This document shows positions 11,458 to 19,953 of a stretch of 46,868 nucleotides of DNA, one piece after another. The stretch lies in contig CANKAJ010000023.1 of NCBI GenBank assembly GCA_947479645.1, positions 1 through 46,868 of the forward strand, read 5' to 3'. The notes beneath the pieces were generated by a model. The model did no database searches and was not told the DNA's origin. It worked only from the letters and a program-made list of their open reading frames with translations. The translations under genes were made by a program, and so were the position numbers. The stretch comes from Betaproteobacteria bacterium (GTDB lineage Bacteria; Pseudomonadota; Gammaproteobacteria; Burkholderiales; SG8-39). How positions within the stretch are numbered: the first letter of the stretch is position 1; every line of letters starts with the position of its first letter.

Positions 11458-11478
11458 ATTGCTACGGATGCTTGAGGT

Positions 11479-12675
11479 TCAGGCGCGCTCGAATATTGCC
11501 GCGATGCCCTGGCCGCCACCAATGCACATTGTCTCCAGGCCATAGCGAACGTTGCGCCGCTTCATCTCGTACAGCATGCTGGCGAGGATGCGTCCGCCGG
11601 TTGCGGCGATGGGGTGGCCCAGTGATATGCCGGAGCCATTGACGTTCAACTTGTCCCCGTCGTTCCAGCCCCAGCCCTTCAACACGCCCAGTACCTGGCA
11701 GGCAAAGGCTTCGTTCAGTTCAACCAGGTCAATCTTGTTCCAGTCGAAACCGGTGCGGGCGAACAACTTCTTCACCGCCGGGACCGGGCCCAGGCCCATG
11801 GTCGCCGGATGGCATCCGGCCACGGCCCAGCCAACCAGGTAGCCCATGGGTTCGAGCTTGAGTTCCTTCACCTTGTCTTCGGACATGACCAGGCAGGCTG
11901 AAGCCGCGTCATTTTGCTGGCTGGCATTGCCGGCGGTCACGATGCCGCCCTTGATGATGGGCTTGAGTTTGGCCAGCGACTCCATGGTGACGTCGGTGCG
12001 AAAGCCTTCGTCTTTTTCAAAGATCACCGGATCTCCGCGCCGTTGCGGCACCGGTACCGGCACGAGTTCATCCTTGAATTTGCCGGCAGCCCAGGCGGCG
12101 GCGGCGCGTTGCTGGCTGCGCAGGGCGAATGCATCGGCCTCTTCGCGGGTGATGTTGTATTCCTTGCCGACATTTTCGGCGGTCTCGATCATGCCGGATA
12201 TCTTGCCGAATCGTTCCACCGGTTGTGACAGTTCGCGGCCGCGTTCCATGCGGTCATGCAATTTGACCGAGCCCATGCGCGCACCCCAGCGCATGTCGGT
12301 GGTGTAATACTCGACGTTGCTCATGCTCTCGGCACCGCCGGCGATCACCACGTCAGCGGCTCCGGTCTGCACCATCATCGCGGCATTCAGCACCGCCTGC
12401 AGGCCGCCGCCGCAGCGACGGTCAATCTGGCAGCCGGGTACTTCGATGGGCAGGCCGGCATCCAGCGCCGCCCAGCGGCCCATGGCGGGTGCCTCGCCAC
12501 TGGGATAGGCTTGCGCGAAGACCACATCGTCGATGAGATTGGGGTCGATGCCGGTCCGCGTCATCAGTGCCTTGATGATGTGGCTGCCGAGTTTTTCCGA
12601 CTGCATCGGGCGCAGCGAACCGCCATAACTGCCTACCGCGGTGCGCACCGGACTTACGATTGCAACTCGTTTCAT
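11479..12675 (-). CDS. Acetyl-CoA acetyltransferase (thiolase)
   Basis: The 398-residue enzyme joins two acyl-CoAs or cleaves a 3-ketoacyl-CoA in the cytoplasm. Catalytic elements are the nucleophile Cys88 in DRRCGGGLQA, the His in GSGISLGHPIAATG and the second Cys in MCIGGGQG. The nucleophile motif has CGGG where most thiolases have CGSG, a variant seen in a branch of bacterial acetyl-CoA acetyltransferases. The start ATG at 12673-12675 is set by a strong GGAGGAAA seven bases upstream; a longer ORF to 12720 is not needed. It stands alone with no beta-oxidation or PHB partners adjacent, so biosynthetic and degradative roles cannot be separated. Confidence 0.93.
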   Translation of the reverse strand: MKRVAIVSPVRTAVGSYGGSLRPMQSEKLGSHIIKALMTRTGIDPNLIDDVVFAQAYPSGEAPAMGRWAALDAGLPIEVPGCQIDRRCGGGLQAVLNAAMMVQTGAADVVIAGGAESMSNVEYYTTDMRWGARMGSVKLHDRMERGRELSQPVERFGKISGMIETAENVGKEYNITREEADAFALRSQQRAAAAWAAGKFKDELVPVPVPQRRGDPVIFEKDEGFRTDVTMESLAKLKPIIKGGIVTAGNASQQNDAASACLVMSEDKVKELKLEPMGYLVGWAVAGCHPATMGLGPVPAVKKLFARTGFDWNKIDLVELNEAFACQVLGVLKGWGWNDGDKLNVNGSGISLGHPIAATGGRILASMLYEMKRRNVRYGLETMCIGGGQGIAAIFERA

Positions 12676-12911
12676 GAGAATTTCCTCCGTTGATGTATGG
12701 GCGATGGCCGGCGCGGGCAAATTGTGGACAGTAAAGCGGGGCCAGGAATCAAATGGTCAGCGGCTATTTTAGCCGAGGTGGAGCCCGCCTGAACTGGCGA
12801 TCGCGGCAGTCAGTCGAGGCCATTTTGGTGGCTGGGTGCTTCGCGGGGCGTCGCTGGGTACAATGGCATCCCGTTAAATCTCTCCCCTTGTGGCACAGGT
12901 CAGGATTCCCC

Positions 12912-13559
12912 ATGAAAGTCACGCTTGTTCCCGTTACGCCACTGCAGCAGAACTGTTCGGTGCTGGTCTGCGCAAAAACCGGTCGAGCCGCAGTCGTCGA
13001 CCCCGGTGCCGACCTCGATCAGATCATTGCCACCATAGCGAATATGGGTGGCACGCTGGAAAAGATTCTGGTGACCCATGGCCATGCCGATCATGCCGGC
13101 GGCGTGTCGCTCCTGGCCAGCCAGTTCGGGGTGCCTGTCGAGGGGCCACATCGGGATGACCAGTTCTGGATTGATCGCATTCCCATGAGCGCACCGCGCT
13201 ACGGTCTGGTGGGGGCCACTGCATTTACGCCGGATCGCTGGCTGGAGGGCGGCGATACGGTGCGTTTCGGTGAGATCGAACTGGAGGTGCGCCATTGCCC
13301 GGGGCACACGCCGGGACACGTGATTTTCTTCAGCCGCGAATACAAACTCGCGATGGTCGGCGATGTGTTGTTCCAGGGGTCGATAGGACGCACCGATTTT
13401 CCGCGCGGCGATCATGCCACGCTGATTAATTCCATTACCACGCAATTGTGGCCATTGGGTGATGACGTGACCTTCATTCCGGGACACGGGCCGGTGTCCA
13501 CATTTGGCGATGAGCGCGAGAGCAACCCGTACGTGGCCGATTCGGTGCTGGCACGCTGA
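12912..13559 (+). CDS. YcbL/GloB-like MBL-fold hydrolase
   Basis: This 215-residue protein carries the metallo-beta-lactamase metal motif THGHADHAGG, then the later His in CPGHTPGH, the Asp in VGDVLFQGSIGRTD and the last His in IPGHGP. These are the ligands of the two-metal site of glyoxalase II-type enzymes. The length and the lack of the C-terminal glyoxalase II domain match the short YcbL group, so a thioester hydrolase role is likely. The ATG at 12912 follows AGGATTCCCC. A 236-bp divergent gap separates it from the thiolase gene and should hold both promoters. Confidence 0.88.
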   Translation: MKVTLVPVTPLQQNCSVLVCAKTGRAAVVDPGADLDQIIATIANMGGTLEKILVTHGHADHAGGVSLLASQFGVPVEGPHRDDQFWIDRIPMSAPRYGLVGATAFTPDRWLEGGDTVRFGEIELEVRHCPGHTPGHVIFFSREYKLAMVGDVLFQGSIGRTDFPRGDHATLINSITTQLWPLGDDVTFIPGHGPVSTFGDERESNPYVADSVLAR

Positions 13560-13713
13560 AGGGGGCTGAAACCGGGCATGCCGTTTCGCAGTTGTGCGAA
13601 GCACCGCGCGTACTGCCAGCGCCCGGGTTTGAAAAAATTGATCGTTCCGTGCAGCCAGTCAGAGGACAGGCTTGAAGTTGGCCAGTTGGTGTCAGACTGG
13701 GTACACTTCCTCT

Positions 13714-14211
13714 ATGAGCATGTATGAACTTCTGGCGATGCTAAATGGTGCGAAAGTCGACTACGTGCTGGTCGGTGGTCTGGCCGTGACTTTGCATGGA
13801 TATCAACGTCTCACCATGGACGTGGATGTGGTTTTGGCCATGACGGACGAGAATCTCGGGAAATTTGTCGATTGCGCCAGAGCCGCCAATCTACGGCCGG
13901 TGTTGCCGATTGCGTTGGATATGCTGCGGGATGCCGCTCAAATCGACCAATGGCATGCTGAAAAGGGCATGCTGGCATTCGCGCTGCGCGGCTCGGACAT
14001 GATGGCAACTGTCATTGATGTGCTCGTACGACCGGTGGTTCCATTCGAGGAACTGAAGCGCCGCGCGATAACCAAGAAAATCGGGCCGCTGTCGATCGCT
14101 GTGGCGAGCATCGACGACCTGATTCGCATGAAATCCGGAACCGGGCGCGGCAAGGATGCCATCGATATCGATGAGCTTCGAAAAATCCAGCAGGATTCCG
14201 GCGAGGATTGA
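13714..14211 (+). CDS. Nucleotidyltransferase-fold protein
   Basis: The protein has about 165 residues. Near the N-terminus it carries the polymerase-beta-type nucleotidyltransferase pattern: VGGLAVTLHG followed by MDVDVVL, giving the GG and DxD metal-binding pair. This is typical of minimal or AbiEii-like nucleotidyltransferases of toxin-antitoxin and phage-defence loci. The start could be 13714 (MSMYELL) or 13720. A second small gene starts two bases after the stop codon, so the two are almost certainly cotranscribed. No HEPN partner is visible, so a standard HEPN-MNT pair is not supported. Target unknown. Confidence 0.75.
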   Translation: MSMYELLAMLNGAKVDYVLVGGLAVTLHGYQRLTMDVDVVLAMTDENLGKFVDCARAANLRPVLPIALDMLRDAAQIDQWHAEKGMLAFALRGSDMMATVIDVLVRPVVPFEELKRRAITKKIGPLSIAVASIDDLIRMKSGTGRGKDAIDIDELRKIQQDSGED

Positions 14212-14212
14212 A

Positions 14213-14428
14213 ATGGCGCATCGCGAATTGACCCCGGAGGAGAATCTCAGGCTGCTGCGAGAGATCGAGGCGAATCGCAGCTTTATTCTGCTTGCCTATG
14301 GGTCCGATCCTGATTTGTTGAAGAGGGCCGATGCGGAGATCAGGCGCCACTTCGAGAATGCAGATCCAGCAATTGCAGATTGTGACTTTCTTCACGCCAA
14401 TCCGTTCAAAAGCAGTATCAGTTTGTAA
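14213..14428 (+). CDS. Small charged protein paired with the nucleotidyltransferase
   Basis: This protein has 71 residues, is strongly charged and probably helical (RELTPEENLRLLREIE). It starts one base after the nucleotidyltransferase stop (TGAA-ATG), which supports translational coupling. I do not recognise the family. By position it may be a regulator or antitoxin partner, which is an inference from layout only. Confidence 0.6.
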   Translation: MAHRELTPEENLRLLREIEANRSFILLAYGSDPDLLKRADAEIRRHFENADPAIADCDFLHANPFKSSISL

Positions 14429-14526
14429 CAGCAGCAAGTCTTCGTAAGAGTCATCGACGGCGTGGCAGGCGTGGCGTTGAATGGGTCGGAGTTTGAAGTG
14501 CCGATCAATCAACGCAGGAGTGCGCC

Positions 14527-14703
14527 ATGGGAATCATGCTTGCAGTCGTCATTTTTTTTCTGTTGCTCGCGATCATCGGTCTGGGTTGGATGTGGCTGGT
14601 CGCCAGGCCCAAGCCGCAGCGCCACATCGAATACCGCAAGGTGAGCGACAACCGCGATCATCGCTGGAATGCGGCTGTGGCACGCAGCCGCGGGCCGCTT
14701 TGA
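14527..14703 (+). CDS. Small single-pass membrane protein, 58 residues
   Basis: ATG at 14527 follows AGGAG with good spacing. The protein begins MGIMLAVVIFFLLLAIIGLG, a single membrane helix, and ends with a basic, Arg/His-rich cytoplasmic tail (RPKPQRHIEYRKV and a stretch ending RGPL) before TGA at 14701-14703. The hydrophobic helix, positive-inside tail and good ribosome-binding site argue for a real gene. Function unknown. Confidence 0.6.
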   Translation: MGIMLAVVIFFLLLAIIGLGWMWLVARPKPQRHIEYRKVSDNRDHRWNAAVARSRGPL

Positions 14704-14733
14704 ATTGCGATGGCAGCCGATGATGGTTTAATA

Positions 14734-14747
14734 TATTGATATCAATA
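14734..14747. promoter_or_regulatory. AT-rich perfect palindrome upstream of the lipoprotein gene
   Basis: TATTGATATCAATA is a perfect 14-bp palindrome in an AT-rich stretch (about 14728-14812) that contrasts with the GC-rich surroundings. It lies about 75 bp before the lipoprotein gene. A regulator site or promoter region is plausible. The spacing does not match an FNR box. Confidence 0.35.
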
Positions 14748-14822
14748 AATTCATTGTGTGCCTTGAAAAGTGTTCAAGTTTTTGGAAGAGATAATAATTA
14801 ATTTCCAGGAAAGGCGGCGGCC

Positions 14823-15194
14823 ATGCGCTCCGTGCTGATCTGCGGCCTGATTGGATTGCTGGCCGGATTGCTGACCGGATGCTACGGGCGGATCAATGCG
14901 GGCGCCGGAACGGGAAGTGTCAGGTCCGTTTCGGTCGGCTCGGCCGCGACGACCTCACAGGTGCAACTGTCCACCGATACCCGATTGGGTGCGGTCCTTA
15001 TCATCGGTGTCATGCTGGCGGATGGCATTCGTTATTTCCGGGTGGCGCCCGATGGCAGCCGCACGCTGCTGGATCGCCCGCCGCTGCCCGGTTCGGATGG
15101 CGGGGCGATTGGCGATGCGCTGGCGCCGCGGGTCAGCGTGCAGGATTGCACGCGGCCGATTGATCCACAGGCCGGTAATCTGGTTTGCCGTTAA
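14823..15194 (+). CDS. Hypothetical lipoprotein
   Basis: The 123-residue protein has a signal sequence ending in the lipobox LLTGC, so Cys20 should be lipidated. AAGGCGG precedes the ATG. The mature part is Gly/Ser-rich, followed by one hydrophobic stretch (LGAVLIIGVMLADG) and a C-terminal region with two Cys. I do not recognise the family. Its stop overlaps the end of the convergent methyltransferase gene by four bases. Confidence 0.7.
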   Translation: MRSVLICGLIGLLAGLLTGCYGRINAGAGTGSVRSVSVGSAATTSQVQLSTDTRLGAVLIIGVMLADGIRYFRVAPDGSRTLLDRPPLPGSDGGAIGDALAPRVSVQDCTRPIDPQAGNLVCR

Positions 15195-16000
15195 GCAGGG
15201 AGCCTGCGCGCGATGATTTCCATGCCCACGCGATAGCGGGAACTCACGCAGTAGTGCAGGGGCAGGAAGCCGCATTCGGCAAGCAGCGCGTAAAGACGCG
15301 TGCGACCAAAGTTGTGGTAGTGCTCAATCTCACCCCAGTACGGATTGATGCCATTGTCGGTCATTACCTTCCAGACGAACGCGTCGGCGTTCGGCATGGA
15401 CAGAAACAGCAGTCCGTCCGACGCCAGCAGGTCGTGGGCGTGGTACAGGGCGACCCTGGGAAACGGCATGTGCTCCAGCACATCGGCCATCGAGATCACG
15501 TCCAAAGCGTCAGGCGGCCGGTAATCCTCGAAGTCTGTCGTATGTGCTTCGATGCCGTAGGCGTTGAGCAGGCGCACATTCTCGCTGCGCGTATCGAGCC
15601 CGACCACGGAGTGACCAAACTCCGCCGCGGTGGTCAGCAGCGAGCCGCTGCCAAACCCCACGTCCAGCCAGCGTCCCGAACCGGATGCGCGCATACGGCA
15701 GATCGTTGCAACGACGCGCGACCAGGCGAGGCGCTGGCTTTCAAGTTCGTAACCCGGTTGCTGTTCGGGGTTGGTTGCAGCGAACAGGCTGGCGCAAGCG
15801 GCCGCGCCAAAATAACCATCAACGTGGATGTGCGTGCATTGCTCGCAGCGAACCCAGCGCAGGGTCGCTGGCAGCGCGGGTTTGTACAGCGGGTGCGCGG
15901 TGCAGTCGGCAATCCTGATCTCGGTGCTGGCCTTGGCGTCGCACAGCGGGCATGCCGTGTAGGCTATGCGTGCAAATGATGGTTCCATCGCGGGTTGCAT
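15191..16000 (-). CDS. Class I SAM-dependent methyltransferase with N-terminal zinc-ribbon-like motif
   Basis: The 269-residue protein starts with two Cys pairs (CPLC and CEQC) about 35 residues apart, as in the zinc-ribbon of C-methyltransferase-like and sugar-modifying enzymes. A Rossmann methyltransferase core follows: SAM motif LDVGFGSGSLL, acidic GLDTRSENV, and DVISMADVLEHMPFP with the His of motif IV. The substrate is not visible. The upstream neighbour is a CgeB-like glycosyltransferase on the same strand, separated by an inverted-repeat element, so a role in polysaccharide or glycan modification is possible. Confidence 0.82.
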   Translation of the reverse strand: MQPAMEPSFARIAYTACPLCDAKASTEIRIADCTAHPLYKPALPATLRWVRCEQCTHIHVDGYFGAAACASLFAATNPEQQPGYELESQRLAWSRVVATICRMRASGSGRWLDVGFGSGSLLTTAAEFGHSVVGLDTRSENVRLLNAYGIEAHTTDFEDYRPPDALDVISMADVLEHMPFPRVALYHAHDLLASDGLLFLSMPNADAFVWKVMTDNGINPYWGEIEHYHNFGRTRLYALLAECGFLPLHYCVSSRYRVGMEIIARRLPA

Positions 16001-16023
16001 GAGGGCTGCTCCAATCCTGGCCT

Positions 16024-16163
16024 GTTAGCAGGGTGTTGAAAAAGGGGACATGGTCCCCCTTGACCCCCTAAATCAGGTGCTGTTGAAAAACGCTTCGCTC
16101 TGAAGCGAGAAGCAAGAATTAATCTTTTTTCCATCCGGGAATCGTTTTTCAACAGCCTGTTAC
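16024..16163. repeat. Inverted-repeat element with nested hairpins, REP/MITE-like
   Basis: The outer ends GTTAGCAGGGTGTTGAAAAA (16024-16043) and, on the other strand, GTAACAGGCTGTTGAAAAA (16145-16163) are related inverted copies. Inside are a perfect 14-bp inverted repeat, GCTGTTGAAAAACG at 16079-16092 against 16143-16156. There are also two small hairpins: GGGGAC-ATG-GTCCCC at 16044-16058 and a CGCTTC/GAAGCG pair near 16091-16107. The element fills the whole gap between two same-strand genes. No coding capacity is seen. Confidence 0.65.
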
Positions 16164-16167
16164 GACG

Positions 16168-17373
16168 CTATCGTGCCGCGACAGCGCTGATGATGCTCTC
16201 CAGTCGGTGTCGCCAGGTGTGCTGCGCCAGCGTCGTGGCGCGTGCCCGTTGTGCATCCTCGCGCAGGCGGGCAGGCGAGTCCAGCAGTTCGCGGATGGCC
16301 GGACCCAGCCCGGGCAGTTCCAGCGTTGAATAGAAATGCAGCCCTCCGCAGTCGTCAAGCGCATCAAATGAGTTGGAAAGATAGCCCGCTGCATTGGTGA
16401 AGCACACTGAGCCATTGATGGCATAGTTGAACACGCGGTCATTGGCGCCATGCCGGTAGGTTGACGCATCAACGCTGATCCTTGCTTGAGCAGCCAGGCC
16501 GAGAAAGCCTGCGTAATCGGTGAAGCGATGCAATGTCACGTTTGCTGGCAGAGGAATGTGGGCCCAGCCGTCACCGACCACGGTCATGCTCGCCCCCGAG
16601 GCGGCCGCGGCGCGCACGGCATCCACCCGGGTGCGGGCGCGCAGGCAGAATTCCACGCGTCGCAAGAGGTCAGCGGCCTGTGCGGCATCGATGCCAGCGC
16701 CGGGCACATCCGTCATGGCCCGCAGCGCGTGATGCAGCGGACGGTCGGGGTGGGCGCAGACCCAGTCGAGCATGTCGTCATAGCGGCGGGCGTCGGGCGC
16801 CTGCGCCCAGGAACGCTCCAGTGATTCAGCATACAGATTGCCGACAAACAGCACATCAATGGGCCTTTCGGCTTTTTCATGTCGATTGGTGCGATCGGTG
16901 CGGTCGTTGGCAAGGCGGCCCGCCGGTGGCGCGAGCAGGATGGACCGAAAGGCCAGTTGCGGGTGAATGAGCGCAATCTGTTCTCCATGAAAACGATCGG
17001 GGACCGCGGCATGTGCCCGTGATGAGCGTATTTCGGTCAGCGGCTGAAACCAGGGCTGATCGCACAGCATGGCCACATAGTCCATGTCGAACGAATCGAA
17101 GAGCGGCTCACCTTCGTTCGTGCCGTCCCAGGCGCGCAGTTGCGACAACGTATGGCTCCAGCCGCACAGGTCAATCACCAGATCGAACTCCCGTTCGGTG
17201 AGCAGCCGGTACAGCGCTTCACGTTCTGCTGCCGACACCGTGACCCCGTCGGCGTGATCAAAGCGCATCGCAGCATGCCCAAGCTCGCGTGCAGCCTCGG
17301 TCAGTCCGTCGTGAAAGTCGCTGTAGAACGAATTGGTGACGATGCGTTGGTTGTAGGGCAGCAGAATGCGCAT
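16168..17373 (-). CDS. CgeB-like glycosyltransferase
   Basis: The 401-residue cytoplasmic protein has an N-terminal Rossmann-like half (MRILLPYNQRI) and a C-terminal half matching group 1 glycosyltransferases of the CgeB type. In the C-terminal half are VVGDGW, HRFTDYAGFLGLAAQARISVD and the GANDRVFNYAINGSVCFTN donor-binding segment. A central VLFVGNLYAESLERS stretch starts the second domain. The donor and acceptor are unknown. An inverted-repeat element begins five bases after the stop and separates it from the methyltransferase gene. The MFS genes upstream run the same way, and about 36 bp separate them. Confidence 0.75.
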   Translation of the reverse strand: MRILLPYNQRIVTNSFYSDFHDGLTEAARELGHAAMRFDHADGVTVSAAEREALYRLLTEREFDLVIDLCGWSHTLSQLRAWDGTNEGEPLFDSFDMDYVAMLCDQPWFQPLTEIRSSRAHAAVPDRFHGEQIALIHPQLAFRSILLAPPAGRLANDRTDRTNRHEKAERPIDVLFVGNLYAESLERSWAQAPDARRYDDMLDWVCAHPDRPLHHALRAMTDVPGAGIDAAQAADLLRRVEFCLRARTRVDAVRAAAASGASMTVVGDGWAHIPLPANVTLHRFTDYAGFLGLAAQARISVDASTYRHGANDRVFNYAINGSVCFTNAAGYLSNSFDALDDCGGLHFYSTLELPGLGPAIRELLDSPARLREDAQRARATTLAQHTWRHRLESIISAVAAR

Positions 17374-17409
17374 TGAAAGGGAACCGGAGTGCTGTCAGTC
17401 GGCGCGCCG

Positions 17410-18636
17410 TTATTTCTGGCCCAGTGATTTCAGGTTGCGCAATTCGGGAAACAGCTTGGCGCCGATTGCGACCAGTCCGAGGATGGCGATGCCGCCGGAA
17501 ACCACGGCAAACACCGCGCCGGTCATGGCGGCAACCGCGCCGGCGCGGAACGCGCCCAGTTCATTGGAGGAGCTGATGAACACGCTGTTGACTGCCGACA
17601 CCCGTCCGCGCAGCGAATCCGGCGTGTAGAGCTGTACCATGGTCAGGCGTATGACCACGCTGATGTTGTCCAGCGCACCCACCATGAACAGCGCCCCGAG
17701 CGACAGCCACAGATTGGTCGAAATGCCGAACACCATGGTGGCGATGCCGAATCCAAATACCGACCAGATCAGCGTCATGCCCGCGTGTTTCGGCGACGGC
17801 AGGTGCCCCATGATAATGGAACAGATCAGGGCACCGACGCCGGGTGCAGCGTTCATCCATCCCAGCCCGGTCGGGCCCACCTCGAGGATGTCCTTGGCGT
17901 AGATCGGCAACAGCGCGATGGCGCCGCCAAACAGTACGGCCACCAGGTCAATCAGGATTGAGGCGAAAATGATGCGCGTTTTCCATACATGCACCAGGCC
18001 GGCGAGCAGGTGCTCGAGATTCAGCGCCGAGCCGCTGGTGTCGGCGCGTTTGCGGTGCTGGATGCGCGCAACGCACAGAAAGCCGAGCAGATTCAACGTG
18101 AGCACCACTTCGTAGACGACCGTGGCGCCACCGCTCAGGGAGATCAGCAGGCCGGCCAGCATCGGCCCGCCGATGAACGCAATCTGATTGACTGCGGTGC
18201 CCCAGGTGACCGCATTGCCGACCAGCTCCGGTGGCACGATCGAGGGCACGATGGCAAAGCGTGCCGGCCGGCTCAACGTCTGCGCAGCGCCGTTGGCAAC
18301 CACGGCGGCATAGATCCACGCTTCGGAAGCCCCGGAAAATGACGCGTAGGACAAACCGATCGAGGCCACTGTCGCCAGCGCAAAGCTCACCATCATGATG
18401 CTGCGCCGGCTGTAGCGATCCGCCAGTTGGCCCGCGGGCAGAAACAGCAGCAGTACCGGGATGAACATGGCGACGCCAACCCATCCCAGTGCCATGGCCG
18501 AGCCGGTGCGCTCGTAGATGTCCCAGCCGACCGCAACCTGCTGTGTCTTGTGGGTCATGCCGATCAACAGCAGCGCACCCAGCACGTAGCGGAAGTCGGC
18601 AATACGGAAAGCGGCGTAGGGATTGTGCGTGGTCAT
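17410..18636 (-). CDS. MFS transporter, EntS-like (third of three tandem paralogs)
   Basis: This inner-membrane exporter of 408 residues has about 12 hydrophobic helices. The N-terminus (NPYAAFRIADFRYVLGA) and the QQVAVGWDIYERTGSA segment mark the EntS/MFS_3 group, members of which export siderophores or macrolides. The loop LPAGQLADRYSRR is the MFS motif A. The ATG overlaps the stop of the preceding MFS gene as ATGA, so it is translationally coupled. The three tandem genes share the layout LPAGQ(L/I)xDRxxRR and SSNELGxFxxGxVAA. Substrate unknown. Confidence 0.9.
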   Translation of the reverse strand: MTTHNPYAAFRIADFRYVLGALLLIGMTHKTQQVAVGWDIYERTGSAMALGWVGVAMFIPVLLLFLPAGQLADRYSRRSIMMVSFALATVASIGLSYASFSGASEAWIYAAVVANGAAQTLSRPARFAIVPSIVPPELVGNAVTWGTAVNQIAFIGGPMLAGLLISLSGGATVVYEVVLTLNLLGFLCVARIQHRKRADTSGSALNLEHLLAGLVHVWKTRIIFASILIDLVAVLFGGAIALLPIYAKDILEVGPTGLGWMNAAPGVGALICSIIMGHLPSPKHAGMTLIWSVFGFGIATMVFGISTNLWLSLGALFMVGALDNISVVIRLTMVQLYTPDSLRGRVSAVNSVFISSSNELGAFRAGAVAAMTGAVFAVVSGGIAILGLVAIGAKLFPELRNLKSLGQK

Positions 18637-19934
18637 TGTCTGCTTGTCAGTTGAGTCAGTGAATTGAGATTGCGCAAATCAGGAAAGCGCCGGGCAATGA
18701 CGGCAACCAGAAACAAGGTGGCCAGCCCGCCCGACACAACGGCGATGACGGGTGAGCTCAGCGAGGCGACCGCGCCCGCTTCGAATTGCCCCAGTTCGTT
18801 TGACGAACCGGTGAACACGCCATTGACTGATGATACCCTGCCGCGCAATTCCACCGGTGTGTGGGACTGGACCAGGGTGTGTCGCGTCACGACGCTGATG
18901 CTGTTGAGGGCGCCCATGATGAACAAGGCGCCGAGCGACAAGCCGAAACTGGTTGATGCGCCAAACAGCAGGGTGAACGCCCCGAAGCCGGCCACGGCCC
19001 ACAGAAAGCGCCGTCCGGGTCGTGGTGATGGCGGCAGGTGGTTGAGTGTGAAGATCATCACAATCGCGCCCGCTGCGGAGGCCGCCGTAAGCCAGCCCAG
19101 TCCGGCCGGGCCCACGTGCAGGATATCCTTGGCGTAGACGGGCAGCAGGCCGCTGGCGCCGCTGAACAGCACTACCAGCAGATCGAGCAGCGCTGCGCCG
19201 AGGATGACCGGTGTGCTCCACATGTGCACGACACCGGCGAACAAGTCGCCCAGCGCGAAGCCGGATTGGCCGCCGGGGCGTTCGCGATGGCGTATGCGCA
19301 GCACCAGCACCACGGCGATCAGGTTGATCGCGACGACGGTCCAATACACGGTAAAGGCGCCGCCGGTGCTGGCGATCAGCAAGCCGGCGAGGGAGGGGCC
19401 CGCCACGGACGCCAGTTGCATCGCGCCGGTGGTCCATGACACGGCATTGGGAAGGATCGACGCCGGCACAATGCTGGGCAGCAGGGCCGAGCGCGCCGGC
19501 TTGTTGATGGCTTGCGCGATGGCACCTACGCCGATCGACGCGTACATCCAGCCGAGTGTGGCCTGTGACATGGCCGCCCAGGCCAGGCCGAGCGCGGCCA
19601 GCATGGTGATGATGCAACTGATGACCAGTAGCACGCGCCGGTCATGCCGATCGGCGATCTGCCCTGCCGGCAGGAACAGCAGCAAGGTCGGCACAAACAA
19701 CGCCAGTCCGACATAACCCACTGCCAGCGCTGATCCGGTGCGCTCGTAGATATCCCAGCCCAGCGCGACCACCTGCATTCTCACGGTCAGGCTCATCAGC
19801 AGCCACACGCTGATCAGGAGGCGGAAATCTGCCAGCCGGAATGCGGCATAAGGATCGGGATCGGGATCGCGATCGGGATCGGAGGGATGGTGATCGGGGC
19901 CGCGAGCGGCGCGAGTATTTGCCAGCGTTTTCAT
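18633..19934 (-). CDS. MFS transporter, EntS-like (second of three tandem paralogs)
   Basis: This 12-helix exporter has about 433 residues and is paralogous to both neighbours (PYAAFRLADFRLLIS, VVALGWDIYERTGSA, LPAGQIADRHDRR). I chose the ATG at 19932-19934, preceded by GAAGG, over a GTG at 19952. The N-terminus carries an unusual alternating Asp-Pro/Asp-Arg run encoded by five GATCGG/GATCGC hexamers (19853-19882). The other two paralogs do not have this extension. The stop overlaps the next MFS gene's start. Confidence 0.9.
   Translation of the reverse strand: MKTLANTRAARGPDHHPSDPDRDPDPDPYAAFRLADFRLLISVWLLMSLTVRMQVVALGWDIYERTGSALAVGYVGLALFVPTLLLFLPAGQIADRHDRRVLLVISCIITMLAALGLAWAAMSQATLGWMYASIGVGAIAQAINKPARSALLPSIVPASILPNAVSWTTGAMQLASVAGPSLAGLLIASTGGAFTVYWTVVAINLIAVVLVLRIRHRERPGGQSGFALGDLFAGVVHMWSTPVILGAALLDLLVVLFSGASGLLPVYAKDILHVGPAGLGWLTAASAAGAIVMIFTLNHLPPSPRPGRRFLWAVAGFGAFTLLFGASTSFGLSLGALFIMGALNSISVVTRHTLVQSHTPVELRGRVSSVNGVFTGSSNELGQFEAGAVASLSSPVIAVVSGGLATLFLVAVIARRFPDLRNLNSLTQLTSRQ
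19853..19882. repeat. Five tandem hexamers inside an MFS gene
   Basis: GATCGG occurs five times in a row, with one copy reading GATCGC. Being six bases long, copy-number change would keep the reading frame and alter only the length of the Asp-Pro/Asp-Arg run in the N-terminal cytoplasmic tail. Confidence 0.85.
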
Positions 19935-19953
19935 GGGGCCTTCACGCTTCACG

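Noticed and set aside
14736-14745. TTGATATCAA as an FNR site
   Set aside because: The half-sites TTGAT and ATCAA lack the four-base spacer, so it is only an AT-rich palindrome.
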